Positions 1-5,650 of a stretch of 7,740 nucleotides of DNA are shown here, piece after piece (the stretch's first letter is position 1; each line of letters opens with the position of its first letter). The translations under genes were made by a program, and so were the position numbers. This stretch comes from Bacteroidales bacterium UBA3663 (GTDB lineage Bacteria; Bacteroidota; Bacteroidia; Bacteroidales; UBA3663): assembly GCA_002373755.1 (NCBI GenBank), contig DFJU01000028.1, positions 4,429 to 12,168 on the forward strand, given 5' to 3'. Below the pieces are notes generated by a model. The model was not told the DNA's origin. It searched no databases and saw only the letters and a program-made list of their open reading frames with translations.

Positions 1-15
1 ATGAAAAACACGATG

Positions 16-47
16 CAAAGATAAGGGATTTTTTCGCACTGCGCAAT
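16..47 (-). promoter_or_regulatory. Leftward promoter of a gene outside the window
   Basis: Read on the minus strand, this contains a -33-type TTG (complement of 44-46), a 20-nt spacer and TATCTTTG (complement of 16-23). That matches the Bacteroidetes primary sigma factor pattern TTTG/TTG-N19-21-TAnnTTTG. Initiation would fall near positions 8-10 and run out of the left edge. The promoter lies beyond the terminator of the OmpH-like gene, so it should serve a separate leftward gene that is not in the window. It is seen as a motif only; the downstream gene is inferred. Confidence 0.5.
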
Positions 48-161
48 ACTTTGCACAAAATCTTAAGCCTTTTTCACACCTTTTAGCAATTGACGCGCTT
101 CTTTTGCTTGATTCGGTTGTCAAAAGTGTCGGCCGATGCCAAAAAATCGCGTAGCAGGCAC

Positions 162-190
162 AAAAAAACACCGCCTTGCGGGGCGGTGCT
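162..190 (-). terminator. Intrinsic terminator of the OmpH-like lipoprotein unit
   Basis: A perfect 7-bp GC-rich inverted repeat, CACCGCC (169-175) and GGCGGTG (182-188), encloses a 6-nt loop. On the minus strand it is followed directly by seven T residues (complement of A162-A168). It begins about 24 nt past the minus-strand stop codon of the OmpH-like gene. This is a textbook rho-independent terminator for leftward transcription. A weaker GTCGG/CCGAC repeat sits between it and the stop codon. Confidence 0.85.
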
Positions 191-211
191 TATTGTCGGT
201 TGTCCGACGAT

Positions 212-802
212 TTATTTTGCCTTTGCGTAGCGCTCGTTGAGCAGCTTGAGCACGTCGGCTGTGATGTCGTACTTCGGATTGTCAATCAAGAGATTGTCGT
301 TCATCGTGTTGGTGAAAATCAACTCGAAGTGCATCTTCTCGTTGTAAGCCTTCATGAAGTTGCGGATTGTGTCGTTCAGGCGGACATTCATCTGAGCCTG
401 CTGCTGGGCGAGGTCGTTCTGCAAGTCGTAGTTGAGCTTGTCGAGTTCCTCCTTCTTTTTCATCAGACGTTCCTGCTCGCTGCGGGCGCGGTCTTCGCTC
501 AGGAAGGCGTTGGTCTGAACCTTGCGCTGGAATTCGGCGACTTCCTTCTCCAGTGCCTGAGCCTTGCTGTTGATGCTTGCGCGGGCCTCTTCGGTCTTCG
601 ACATGAGTTCCTCGTTCAGGTCTTTTGCAAATTCGTAGTTGACCAGCAGCGAGTCAATATTGACGTAGGCAACGGGGAGGCGGAGCGAATCGCACATGGC
701 CATTGGTGTCATTGCCGAAGTCTGTGATGCATTGTTGCATGAGGTGAGAGCTCCAGCCAGAACTCCTGCCAGCAAAGTAGCACAAAATGTAAATTTCTTC
801 AT
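212..802 (-). CDS. OmpH/Skp-family periplasmic chaperone-like lipoprotein
   Basis: A 196-residue protein of the OmpH/Skp family, whose E. coli member is a soluble periplasmic trimer that holds unfolded outer-membrane proteins on the way to the BAM complex. The N-terminus is a lipoprotein signal: Lys2-Lys3, a hydrophobic stretch and a lipobox Leu19-Thr-Ser-Cys22. The residues after Cys22 (NNASQ) are not acidic, so there is no clear surface-export signal and a periplasm-facing anchor is more likely. The usual Bacteroidales OmpH opening, AYVNIDSLL, is at 45-53. A long charged coiled-coil-like region runs from about 57 to 155 (the tentacles), and the C-terminal strand region NPKYDIT is at 175-181. 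It is the second gene of a leftward pair, 17 nt after the small membrane protein gene, and I see no promoter of its own. Family assignment is firm. The chaperone role and client proteins are inferred, and a lipid anchor differs from classical Skp. Confidence 0.85.
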   Translation of the reverse strand: MKKFTFCATLLAGVLAGALTSCNNASQTSAMTPMAMCDSLRLPVAYVNIDSLLVNYEFAKDLNEELMSKTEEARASINSKAQALEKEVAEFQRKVQTNAFLSEDRARSEQERLMKKKEELDKLNYDLQNDLAQQQAQMNVRLNDTIRNFMKAYNEKMHFELIFTNTMNDNLLIDNPKYDITADVLKLLNERYAKAK

Positions 803-819
803 TGGTGTTGTGTGTTATG

Positions 820-1044
820 TTATTTCTTGTGTTTTGTCCGATGGGTCTCGTCATACAGCCCTTTGTGTGTGCGTTCCTGCCAATCCTGCGTCTGTACACA
901 ATGGATTCCGCGGTCGCGCATGGCTTTATTCTGGCTTACGTGCGTGTTGGGAAAATGGCCGTTCTTCTTCACCAGAATCGTGATTGAAAGAAGTGCGAAG
1001 GCTGCCAAAACTATTCCCGCCGAAATGATGATTGTTGACCACAT
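820..1044 (-). CDS. Small single-pass membrane protein with FPNTHV motif (conserved Bacteroidales hypothetical)
   Basis: A 74-residue protein. I chose the ATG at 1044 although the frame stays open to 1176: the extra 44 residues are basic and Cys-rich without family character, and they would cover the promoter box and leader hairpin. The N-terminus (about residues 4-24) is one transmembrane helix with almost nothing before it. A Lys-Lys-Asn-Gly stop-transfer follows, then the motif GHFPNTHVSQNKAMRDRGI and CVQTQDW, then a basic, His-rich tail. I recall small Bacteroidales membrane proteins with this KKNGxFPxTHV...RGIxCVQxQD pattern, usually annotated as hypothetical; no function is known to me. 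Expected topology is an N-terminal anchor with the conserved segment on the cytoplasmic side (positive-inside rule), which is inference. The 17-nt gap to the OmpH-like gene implies co-transcription, so a link to envelope biogenesis is possible but unproven. Confidence 0.75.
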   Translation of the reverse strand: MWSTIIISAGIVLAAFALLSITILVKKNGHFPNTHVSQNKAMRDRGIHCVQTQDWQERTHKGLYDETHRTKHKK

Positions 1045-1065
1045 TTTCTTATCTTTGCACCGCTG

Positions 1066-1090
1066 AAACGAAGCCTTTTTGGCCTCGTTT
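1066..1090 (-). other. Hairpin in the 5' leader of the small membrane protein gene
   Basis: AAACGA (1066-1071) pairs with TCGTTT (1085-1090) and GCC (1073-1075) with GGC (1081-1083). There is one A/C mismatch between them and a 5-nt loop. The hairpin lies between the predicted leftward transcription start (about 1099) and the start codon at 1044, so it would sit in the leader RNA. It is not followed by a T-run in the leftward direction, so it does not look like an attenuator terminator. Its role is unknown. Confidence 0.45.
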
Positions 1091-1105
1091 TGCCGAAATG
1101 CGGCG

Positions 1106-1136
1106 CAAAGGTACAACAAAAAAAATCGCCTTGCAA
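1106..1136 (-). promoter_or_regulatory. Promoter of the small membrane protein-OmpH unit
   Basis: On the minus strand there is TTG (complement of 1134-1136), a 20-nt spacer and TACCTTTG (complement of 1106-1113). This fits TAnnTTTG and its usual upstream spacing. Predicted initiation near 1099 leaves a leader of about 55 nt before the ATG at 1044. It lies in the divergent region shared with pepD. Confidence 0.65.
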
Positions 1137-1196
1137 CTTTCGTTTGGGAGTTTCGGATAAAAACAGAATAAAACATAAAACATTTAACTTTTTTTA

Positions 1197-1204
1197 TAAT
1201 TTTG
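1197..1204 (+). promoter_or_regulatory. -7 box of the pepD promoter
   Basis: TAATTTTG matches TAnnTTTG exactly and ends seven bases before the pepD ATG. No TTTG or TTG was found at the expected -33 spacing; the upstream region is A/T-rich instead. If the box is used, transcription starts within a base or two of the start codon. Confidence 0.5.
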
Positions 1205-1211
1205 TCAAACT

Positions 1212-2648
1212 ATGGAAATCAAAAACCTTGCGCCAAACATCGTCTGGAGCATCTTCGACGGCATGACGAAAGTGCCGCGTCCTTCAAAGAAGGAGGAAAA
1301 GATTCGCCGTTGGCTGGTTGACTGGGCAGCTGCCCACAATGTGGAATGTCGCGTTGACCGAACTGGCAACGTCCTGATGCGCGTTCCCGCAACTCCGGGC
1401 TACGAAGACCGTCCGACGGTGGTGCTTCAGGCGCACATGGACATGGTGTGCGAACAGAACTCCGGCGTAAACCACGACTTTGAGAACGATCCGATTGAGA
1501 CCTTCATCGATGGCGATTGGGTGAAGGCGCGTGGCACGACTTTGGGTGCAGACGACGGCATCGGCGTGGCGCTGGCATTGGCCGTAATGACCGACCCCGA
1601 TGGCAAGCATGGCCCGTTGGAGGCGCTCATAACTTACGACGAAGAGACTGGCCTGACTGGTGCCAACAACCTGGAGGCAGGCTTCATGACGGGCAAGATT
1701 CTGGTCAACATCGATTCCGAGACCGAGGGTCAGATTTTCATCGGCTGTGCAGGCGGCAAAGACACTTGTGCGCTGTTCCGCTATGCGCCGATTCCGGCTC
1801 CTGACCGCTACTACGCGAAAATCCGCGTTTCGGGGCTTGTGGGCGGACATTCCGGCAGCGACATCCACTTGGGCCATGCCAACGCCAACAAGGTGCTTGC
1901 ACGGTTCCTGCTTGGGCAGCCCGATTTGATTCTGGCAAGTTTCTGCGGCGGAAATCTGCGCAATGCCATCGCCCGCGAAGCCGAGGCCGTGATTGGAATC
2001 CCGGCACGTCGCAAAGACCCGCTCGTGGCCGATCTGAACCAGTACATTGCAACCGTCGAGGACGAGGTGGGCGACATCGAACCCAACTTCCGCATGAACA
2101 TCGAGACCGTCGAGCGGCCGGAACATGTCATCGAGCCGGGTGTGGCCGACAAACTTTTAGCAGCCTTACAGGCGTGTCCGCATGGCGTGCAGTGCATGAG
2201 CCGCAGCATGGCCGACTTGGTTGAGACATCGACCAACCTCGCATCGGTCAAGATGCCTGAGCCGGGCGTAATCCGCGTAGAGACGAGTCAGCGCAGCAGC
2301 GTCGAGAGCGAGAAGGAGGACATCGCGCACACCGTCCGCACCGTGTTCGAGCTGGCTGGTGCCGAGGTGACACAGGGGCAGGGCTATCCGGGCTGGAAAC
2401 CGAATCTGAATTCGCCGGTTTTGGCCGTGTTCAGCCAGGCGTACAGCGACATGTACGGCAAGCAGCCTGAGGTGTTGGCCATACATGCTGGACTCGAGAC
2501 GGGACTTTTCCTGACCAAGTATCCCGGCATGGACATGATTTCGGTCGGACCCACCATGCACGGCGTCCATTCGCCCGAAGAAAGGCTTTCGATTTCGTCG
2601 GTCGGACGCTTCTACGACTATCTGAAAGAGGCTCTGAGCCGCGTATGA
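1212..2648 (+). CDS. pepD: Cytosolic Xaa-His (beta-Ala-His/aminoacyl-histidine) dipeptidase PepD
   Basis: A 478-residue zinc metallopeptidase of the M20 family, PepD (peptidase D/carnosinase) branch. It hydrolyses a broad range of dipeptides, especially those with C-terminal histidine, in the cytoplasm. By position relative to Vibrio PepD, the metal ligands are His75, Asp114, Glu145, Asp168 and His453 (in HSPEE), with catalytic Asp77 (in HMDMV) and Glu144 (in DEETG). All are present, so the enzyme should be active. The lid/dimerisation domain lies at about 200-390 and includes VGGHSGSDIHLGHANANK. Length is normal for the family, and the N-terminus MEIKNL followed by VPRPSKKEEK matches the family's usual opening, supporting the ATG at 1212 although a promoter box lies just seven bases upstream. 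The gene is divergent from the OmpH unit and followed by the hairpin before dnaN. Likely role: nutrient peptide use and amino-acid supply. Confidence 0.95.
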   Translation: MEIKNLAPNIVWSIFDGMTKVPRPSKKEEKIRRWLVDWAAAHNVECRVDRTGNVLMRVPATPGYEDRPTVVLQAHMDMVCEQNSGVNHDFENDPIETFIDGDWVKARGTTLGADDGIGVALALAVMTDPDGKHGPLEALITYDEETGLTGANNLEAGFMTGKILVNIDSETEGQIFIGCAGGKDTCALFRYAPIPAPDRYYAKIRVSGLVGGHSGSDIHLGHANANKVLARFLLGQPDLILASFCGGNLRNAIAREAEAVIGIPARRKDPLVADLNQYIATVEDEVGDIEPNFRMNIETVERPEHVIEPGVADKLLAALQACPHGVQCMSRSMADLVETSTNLASVKMPEPGVIRVETSQRSSVESEKEDIAHTVRTVFELAGAEVTQGQGYPGWKPNLNSPVLAVFSQAYSDMYGKQPEVLAIHAGLETGLFLTKYPGMDMISVGPTMHGVHSPEERLSISSVGRFYDYLKEALSRV

Positions 2649-2655
2649 ATTATTT

Positions 2656-2710
2656 GGGGACAATATTTGTTCACTAGTGAAAAAGTGACTATATTTGTCC
2701 CCGTTTTTTT
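2656..2710 (+). terminator. Terminator-like imperfect hairpin with T-run after pepD
   Basis: GGGGACAA (2656-2663) pairs with TTGTCCCC (2695-2702). The stem continues, with single-base bulges, through TAT/ATA, GT/AC and CACT/AGTG to an 8-nt loop (2676-2683). It is followed by G and seven T residues (2704-2710). It starts eight bases after the pepD stop codon, so it reads as a rho-independent terminator of pepD. The same DNA contains the dnaN promoter. Confidence 0.6.
2666..2697 (+). promoter_or_regulatory. Promoter of the dnaN cluster
   Basis: TTTG (2666-2669), a 20-nt spacer and TATATTTG (2690-2697) form a full match to the Bacteroidetes consensus TTTG-N19-21-TAnnTTTG. Initiation is expected near 2703-2706, about 25 nt before the dnaN ATG. 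The spacer contains a perfect 12-bp palindrome TTCACTAGTGAA (2670-2681), well placed for an operator. Confidence 0.75.
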
Positions 2711-2729
2711 GTAAACTAAATTGCACGAT

Positions 2730-3863
2730 ATGAAATTCCAAGTCCTCAGTTCTGACCTTATGAGCCACTTGTCTGCCATCAGCCGTGTGCTGGTCAGCAA
2801 GAACTCGATGCCCATCCTCGAAAACTTCCTGTTTGAAGTCGGCGATGACACATTGACCGTCACCGCATCGGATGGCGACATCACCATGATTGCAACAATC
2901 GCGATTTCGGACGTTGACGGCACGGGCCGTTTTGTCGCCCCTCCAAAGACGTTGCTCGACCCGTTGAAGGAGTTGCCGCAGCAGATGATAAAATTCGTCG
3001 TTGACCCAGAAAACCTGGAGACTTATGTGTACTATGCCAACGGCCATTTCAACTTCATTGCAGGCAATGCCGACGAATATCCGACGCTCAAGCCCTTGCA
3101 GGAGGAGTCCAATTCGTTCTCGATGTCGGCTCCGTCGTTGCTCAGTGGCATCACAAGTACGATTTTCGCTGTTGCCGAAGATGATTTCCGCCCTGTAATG
3201 ACCGGTATCTACCTCGACGTGAAGCCAGAAAGCTGCACTTTCGTGGCCAGCGATTCGAAGAAGCTTGTCCGCCTCATCAGCAATGGCATCAATTCGAATA
3301 TCACCGCATCGTTCATATTGCCGAAGAAGCCGGCCAACCTGCTCAAAGGCATCTTGTCGAAGGATATGGCCGATGTTCAGATTGCGTTCGACGACAAGCG
3401 CGCGCAGTTCCAGTTCGGCGACTATCAGCTGAATTGCGTGCTCGTTGAGGGCAAATATCCGCGCTACGAGTCGGTCATCCCGAAGAACAACAACAACCGC
3501 ATGATCATCGACCGCCAGTCGTGCATCAACACCTTGCGCCGAATCTCGGTGTTCGCAAGCCAGAGCTCGAATCTCGTCAAGTTCGACATCGACAAAGACC
3601 AGCTCATCATCAGTGCGGCCGATGCCGACTTCTCGATCAGCGCACAGGAAAAGTTGGCTTGCAGCTATGCCGACACGCCGATGCAGATCGGATTCCGCGC
3701 CAACTTCCTCATCGAGATTCTCAACACGATGCCGTCTGGCGACGTTGAGTTCCGCTTGGCCGAGCCATTCCGCGCATGTCTGGTGCTCCCGATTGAAAAC
3801 AACGAGAACGAAGACCTGCTGATGCTCATCATGCCAATGCAATTGGCCGACTTCAATGGTTAA
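2730..3863 (+). CDS. dnaN: DNA polymerase III beta subunit (sliding clamp)
   Basis: A 377-residue beta clamp: a ring-shaped homodimer that encircles duplex DNA and tethers the replicative polymerase and repair enzymes. The sequence shows the three tandem clamp domains (about 1-120, 121-245 and 246-377). Features typical of the family include the N-terminal KFQVLSSDLMSHL, SKNSMPILENFLFE in domain 1, FRPVMTGIYLD in domain 2, LVEGKYPRYESVIP at the domain 2/3 junction, and the C-terminal LIMPMQL, which corresponds to E. coli VMPMRL in the partner-binding cleft. I chose the ATG at 2730; an in-frame TTG three codons earlier adds residues not seen in the family. As is usual in Bacteroidota, it is not next to dnaA here. 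It is the first gene of the cluster, and the exonuclease starts 3 nt after its stop codon. Confidence 0.97.
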   Translation: MKFQVLSSDLMSHLSAISRVLVSKNSMPILENFLFEVGDDTLTVTASDGDITMIATIAISDVDGTGRFVAPPKTLLDPLKELPQQMIKFVVDPENLETYVYYANGHFNFIAGNADEYPTLKPLQEESNSFSMSAPSLLSGITSTIFAVAEDDFRPVMTGIYLDVKPESCTFVASDSKKLVRLISNGINSNITASFILPKKPANLLKGILSKDMADVQIAFDDKRAQFQFGDYQLNCVLVEGKYPRYESVIPKNNNNRMIIDRQSCINTLRRISVFASQSSNLVKFDIDKDQLIISAADADFSISAQEKLACSYADTPMQIGFRANFLIEILNTMPSGDVEFRLAEPFRACLVLPIENNENEDLLMLIMPMQLADFNG

Positions 3864-3866
3864 GCT

Positions 3867-4637
3867 ATGCAGTTGAACCTGAAACGTCCGCTCATCTTCT
3901 TCGATGTCGAGGCTACCGGTCTGAATTTTGTCACCGACCGCATCGTCCAGCTCAGCTACATCAAGGTCATGCCCAACGGCGACGAGCAGGAACATACCTA
4001 TCTGGTGAACCCCGAGTGCCACATTCCGGCCGAGACGACCGCCATTCACCGCATCACCGACGAGATGGTGGCCGACAAGCCGACCTTCCGCGAGCTGGCA
4101 CGCAAGATTGCGCAGGACTGGCAGGGCTGCGACTTGGCCGGATTCAATTCCAACCGTTTCGACATCCCGATGCTGGTCGAGGAGATGTATCGCGCCGGAG
4201 TGGAGTTCGACATCGAAAAACGCCGCGTCATCGATGTGCAGAATATCTTCCACAAGAAGGAACCGCGCAACCTGTCGGCCGCCTACAAGTTCTATTGCAA
4301 CAAGGACTTGGCCGATGCCCATAGCGCCGATGCCGACACGCGAGCCACCCTCGAGGTGCTCAAGGCACAGCTCGACCGCTACGACGACATTGAGAACGAT
4401 GTTGAATGGTTGCAGGACTTCAGCCGCATCGGCAACACGGCCGACATCGCGGGCAACATCGTCTATGACAGCCGCAAACGACCATGCTTCAACTTTGGCA
4501 AATACAAGGGCAAGCCTGTGGCCGAGGTCTTCGAACGCGAACCATCCTACTACGCGTGGATGATGAACGGACAGTTTGCGCAATCGACCAAAAACTTCGT
4601 GACGAAAATCAAACTTCAGATGCTTTCAGACAAATGA
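3867..4637 (+). CDS. DEDDh 3'-5' exonuclease with ExoX-like C-terminal domain (DnaQ superfamily)
   Basis: A 256-residue nuclease of the DnaQ/RNase T (DEDDh) superfamily. Catalytic residues are visible: Asp13 and Glu15 in FFDVEATG (Exo I), Asp99 in GFNSNRFDIPML (Exo II), and His152 plus Asp157 in HSADAD (Exo III, DEDDh type). A linker (about 170-205) leads to a C-terminal segment, FNFGKYKGKPVAEVF followed by PSYYAWMMN, which resembles the C-terminal module of exodeoxyribonuclease X and DUF3820 proteins. Databases often label it DNA polymerase III epsilon, but it sits outside the polymerase. A role in removing 3' ends during repair, perhaps together with the clamp encoded just upstream, is inference from the neighbour and family. 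Its stop codon overlaps the next start in an ATGA, implying translational coupling. Confidence 0.9.
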   Translation: MQLNLKRPLIFFDVEATGLNFVTDRIVQLSYIKVMPNGDEQEHTYLVNPECHIPAETTAIHRITDEMVADKPTFRELARKIAQDWQGCDLAGFNSNRFDIPMLVEEMYRAGVEFDIEKRRVIDVQNIFHKKEPRNLSAAYKFYCNKDLADAHSADADTRATLEVLKAQLDRYDDIENDVEWLQDFSRIGNTADIAGNIVYDSRKRPCFNFGKYKGKPVAEVFEREPSYYAWMMNGQFAQSTKNFVTKIKLQMLSDK

Positions 4638-5551
4638 AGAACTTCACAATGAGGATGTGCATATCGGCCCTGATATTCACATCCTCAATTGCTATCGGGG
4701 CACAGGAACTCGATGCGACGGTGAGCTTCAACACCCAGCAGATCGAGGCATCGCAGCGTGAGCGGTTCAACACGTTGCAGGAGTCGTTGCAGGAGTTCCT
4801 GAACGGCCAGCAATGGACGAGCGCGCAATTCGCCACGCAGGAGCGCGTGCAGTGTACGTTCTCCTTCACAATCAGCGAAATCACATCGGCCGACAACTAC
4901 AAGGGTTCGCTCACTGTCCAGGCGCGCCGTCCGGTCTTTTATTCCAACTATCAGACCACGACGCTCAACTGGAAGGACGACAACATCGCGTTCAGCTACA
5001 CCGCAGGGCAGAATTTCACGTTCAACGAGTTCAGCCTCGACAACGAACTGATCGCAGTGACGGCCTATTACGTCTATCTGATTCTTGCATCCGACTTCGA
5101 CAGTTTCGCGCTCAAGGGCGGCGATCCGTATCTGCGCAAGTGCGAGAGCATCGTCAGCCAGATGCAGAGCTCAGAAAATCAGGGCTGGAAGGCGTTCGAA
5201 GACAAGAAAAACCGCCATGCAGTGGTCACGGCGCTGCTCGACGATGCACAGGCTGGTTTCCGCACGCTTTGGTACAACTATCACAGGCTCGGGCTCGATG
5301 CAATGTATCAGTCGATGGACAAAGGCCGCGCGCAGGTCACACAATCTTTGCCGCAACTGGCCGAGGTGCGCAAGGCCAATGCGCAGACGCCGTTGCTGAG
5401 CATGTTCATCGCCGCCAAACTTGACGAATTGCTCAACATCTACAGCGAGGCTCCCAAGTCGGAAAAACAGGAAGTTTTCAAGACTTTGCAGGACCTCTAT
5501 CCGACCTACACGTCGAAACTGAACAAAATCAAGGAGGAATATAAGGAGTGA
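4634..5551 (+). CDS. DUF4835 family exported protein
   Basis: A 305-residue protein of a Bacteroidota-specific family known as DUF4835; I recall some databases calling members a type IX secretion protein (PorD), with moderate certainty only. The N-terminus is a Sec signal peptide with likely cleavage after Ala23 (AIGA/QELDATV), so the mature protein is periplasmic or envelope-associated. Family features include QQIEASQRERFNTLQESL, a Trp-rich segment starting QQWTSAQF, QARRPVFYSNYQTTTLNW, AYYVYLILASDFDSF followed by GGDPY, and NYHRLGLDAMY near the C-terminus. I chose the ATG at 4634, which overlaps the exonuclease stop in an ATGA. The reading frame extends 50 codons upstream, but that stretch is out-of-frame exonuclease sequence and would bury the signal peptide. 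The molecular function is not established. Confidence 0.85.
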   Translation: MKNFTMRMCISALIFTSSIAIGAQELDATVSFNTQQIEASQRERFNTLQESLQEFLNGQQWTSAQFATQERVQCTFSFTISEITSADNYKGSLTVQARRPVFYSNYQTTTLNWKDDNIAFSYTAGQNFTFNEFSLDNELIAVTAYYVYLILASDFDSFALKGGDPYLRKCESIVSQMQSSENQGWKAFEDKKNRHAVVTALLDDAQAGFRTLWYNYHRLGLDAMYQSMDKGRAQVTQSLPQLAEVRKANAQTPLLSMFIAAKLDELLNIYSEAPKSEKQEVFKTLQDLYPTYTSKLNKIKEEYKE

Positions 5552-5560
5552 TTCTTAATT

Positions 5561-5594
5561 ACAAATTGCGGAAAATCCGCGTAGCGGAGTTTGT
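5561..5594 (+). repeat. Overlapping inverted repeats upstream of recN
   Basis: Three blocks, GCGGA (5568-5572), TCCGC (5576-5580) and GCGGA (5584-5588), are separated by 3-nt spacers, so the middle block can pair with either neighbour but not both. Outer blocks ACAAA (5561-5565) and TTTGT (5590-5594) can close the structure. It starts ten bases after the DUF4835 stop codon and has no T-run, so it is not a standard terminator. A role in mRNA processing or partial attenuation before recN is possible but unproven. Confidence 0.5.
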
Positions 5595-5633
5595 CGTCAA
5601 TTACACACCTTTACACCATCCTTTTTAATCCAT

Positions 5634-5648
5634 TTAAACGTCGTTTAA
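5634..5648 (+). promoter_or_regulatory. Inverted repeat immediately upstream of recN
   Basis: TTAAACG (5634-5640) and CGTTTAA (5642-5648) form a 7-bp perfect inverted repeat around one central T, ending two bases before the recN ATG. It could be an operator or a small hairpin affecting ribosome access. No good TAnnTTTG box was found in this gap, so recN may depend on read-through from upstream. Confidence 0.4.
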
Positions 5649-5650
5649 TT

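Noticed and set aside
176..727. A 183-codon plus-strand open frame opposite the OmpH-like gene.
   Set aside because: It is a mirror of the coiled-coil codons (Leu/Val-rich repeats opposite Glu/Lys/Gln codons) and starts inside a terminator.
1050..1057. TATCTTTG on the plus strand as the main pepD promoter.
   Set aside because: No -33 box at 19-21 nt spacing, and a box lies much closer to pepD. It is kept only as a possible secondary start.
1284..2126. A 280-codon minus-strand open frame opposite pepD.
   Set aside because: A codon-bias shadow of pepD with no domain and no promoter or start context.
2656..2702. The dnaN promoter as an invertible (phase-variable) element, because inverted repeats flank it.
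   Set aside because: The arms are only 8 bp of perfect match around a 31-bp centre, there is no recombinase gene nearby, and the arms are better explained as a terminator stem.
2166..4583. An 805-codon open frame on the minus strand, opposite the end of pepD, dnaN and most of the exonuclease gene.
   Set aside because: It lies antisense to strongly supported conserved genes and shows no recognisable domain. Its composition (many Val, Glu, Asp, Arg, His) is what codon bias on the real strand produces in the mirrored frame. It also runs through the dnaN promoter.
4484..4633. A 50-codon upstream extension of the DUF4835 frame.
   Set aside because: It is out-of-frame exonuclease sequence and would hide the signal peptide; the ATG at 4634 in the ATGA overlap is the better start.
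5591..5650. A 20-codon N-terminal extension of RecN from a TTG.
   Set aside because: RecN orthologues begin at the MLQSLTI-type sequence, and the extension would cover the inverted repeats of the gap.
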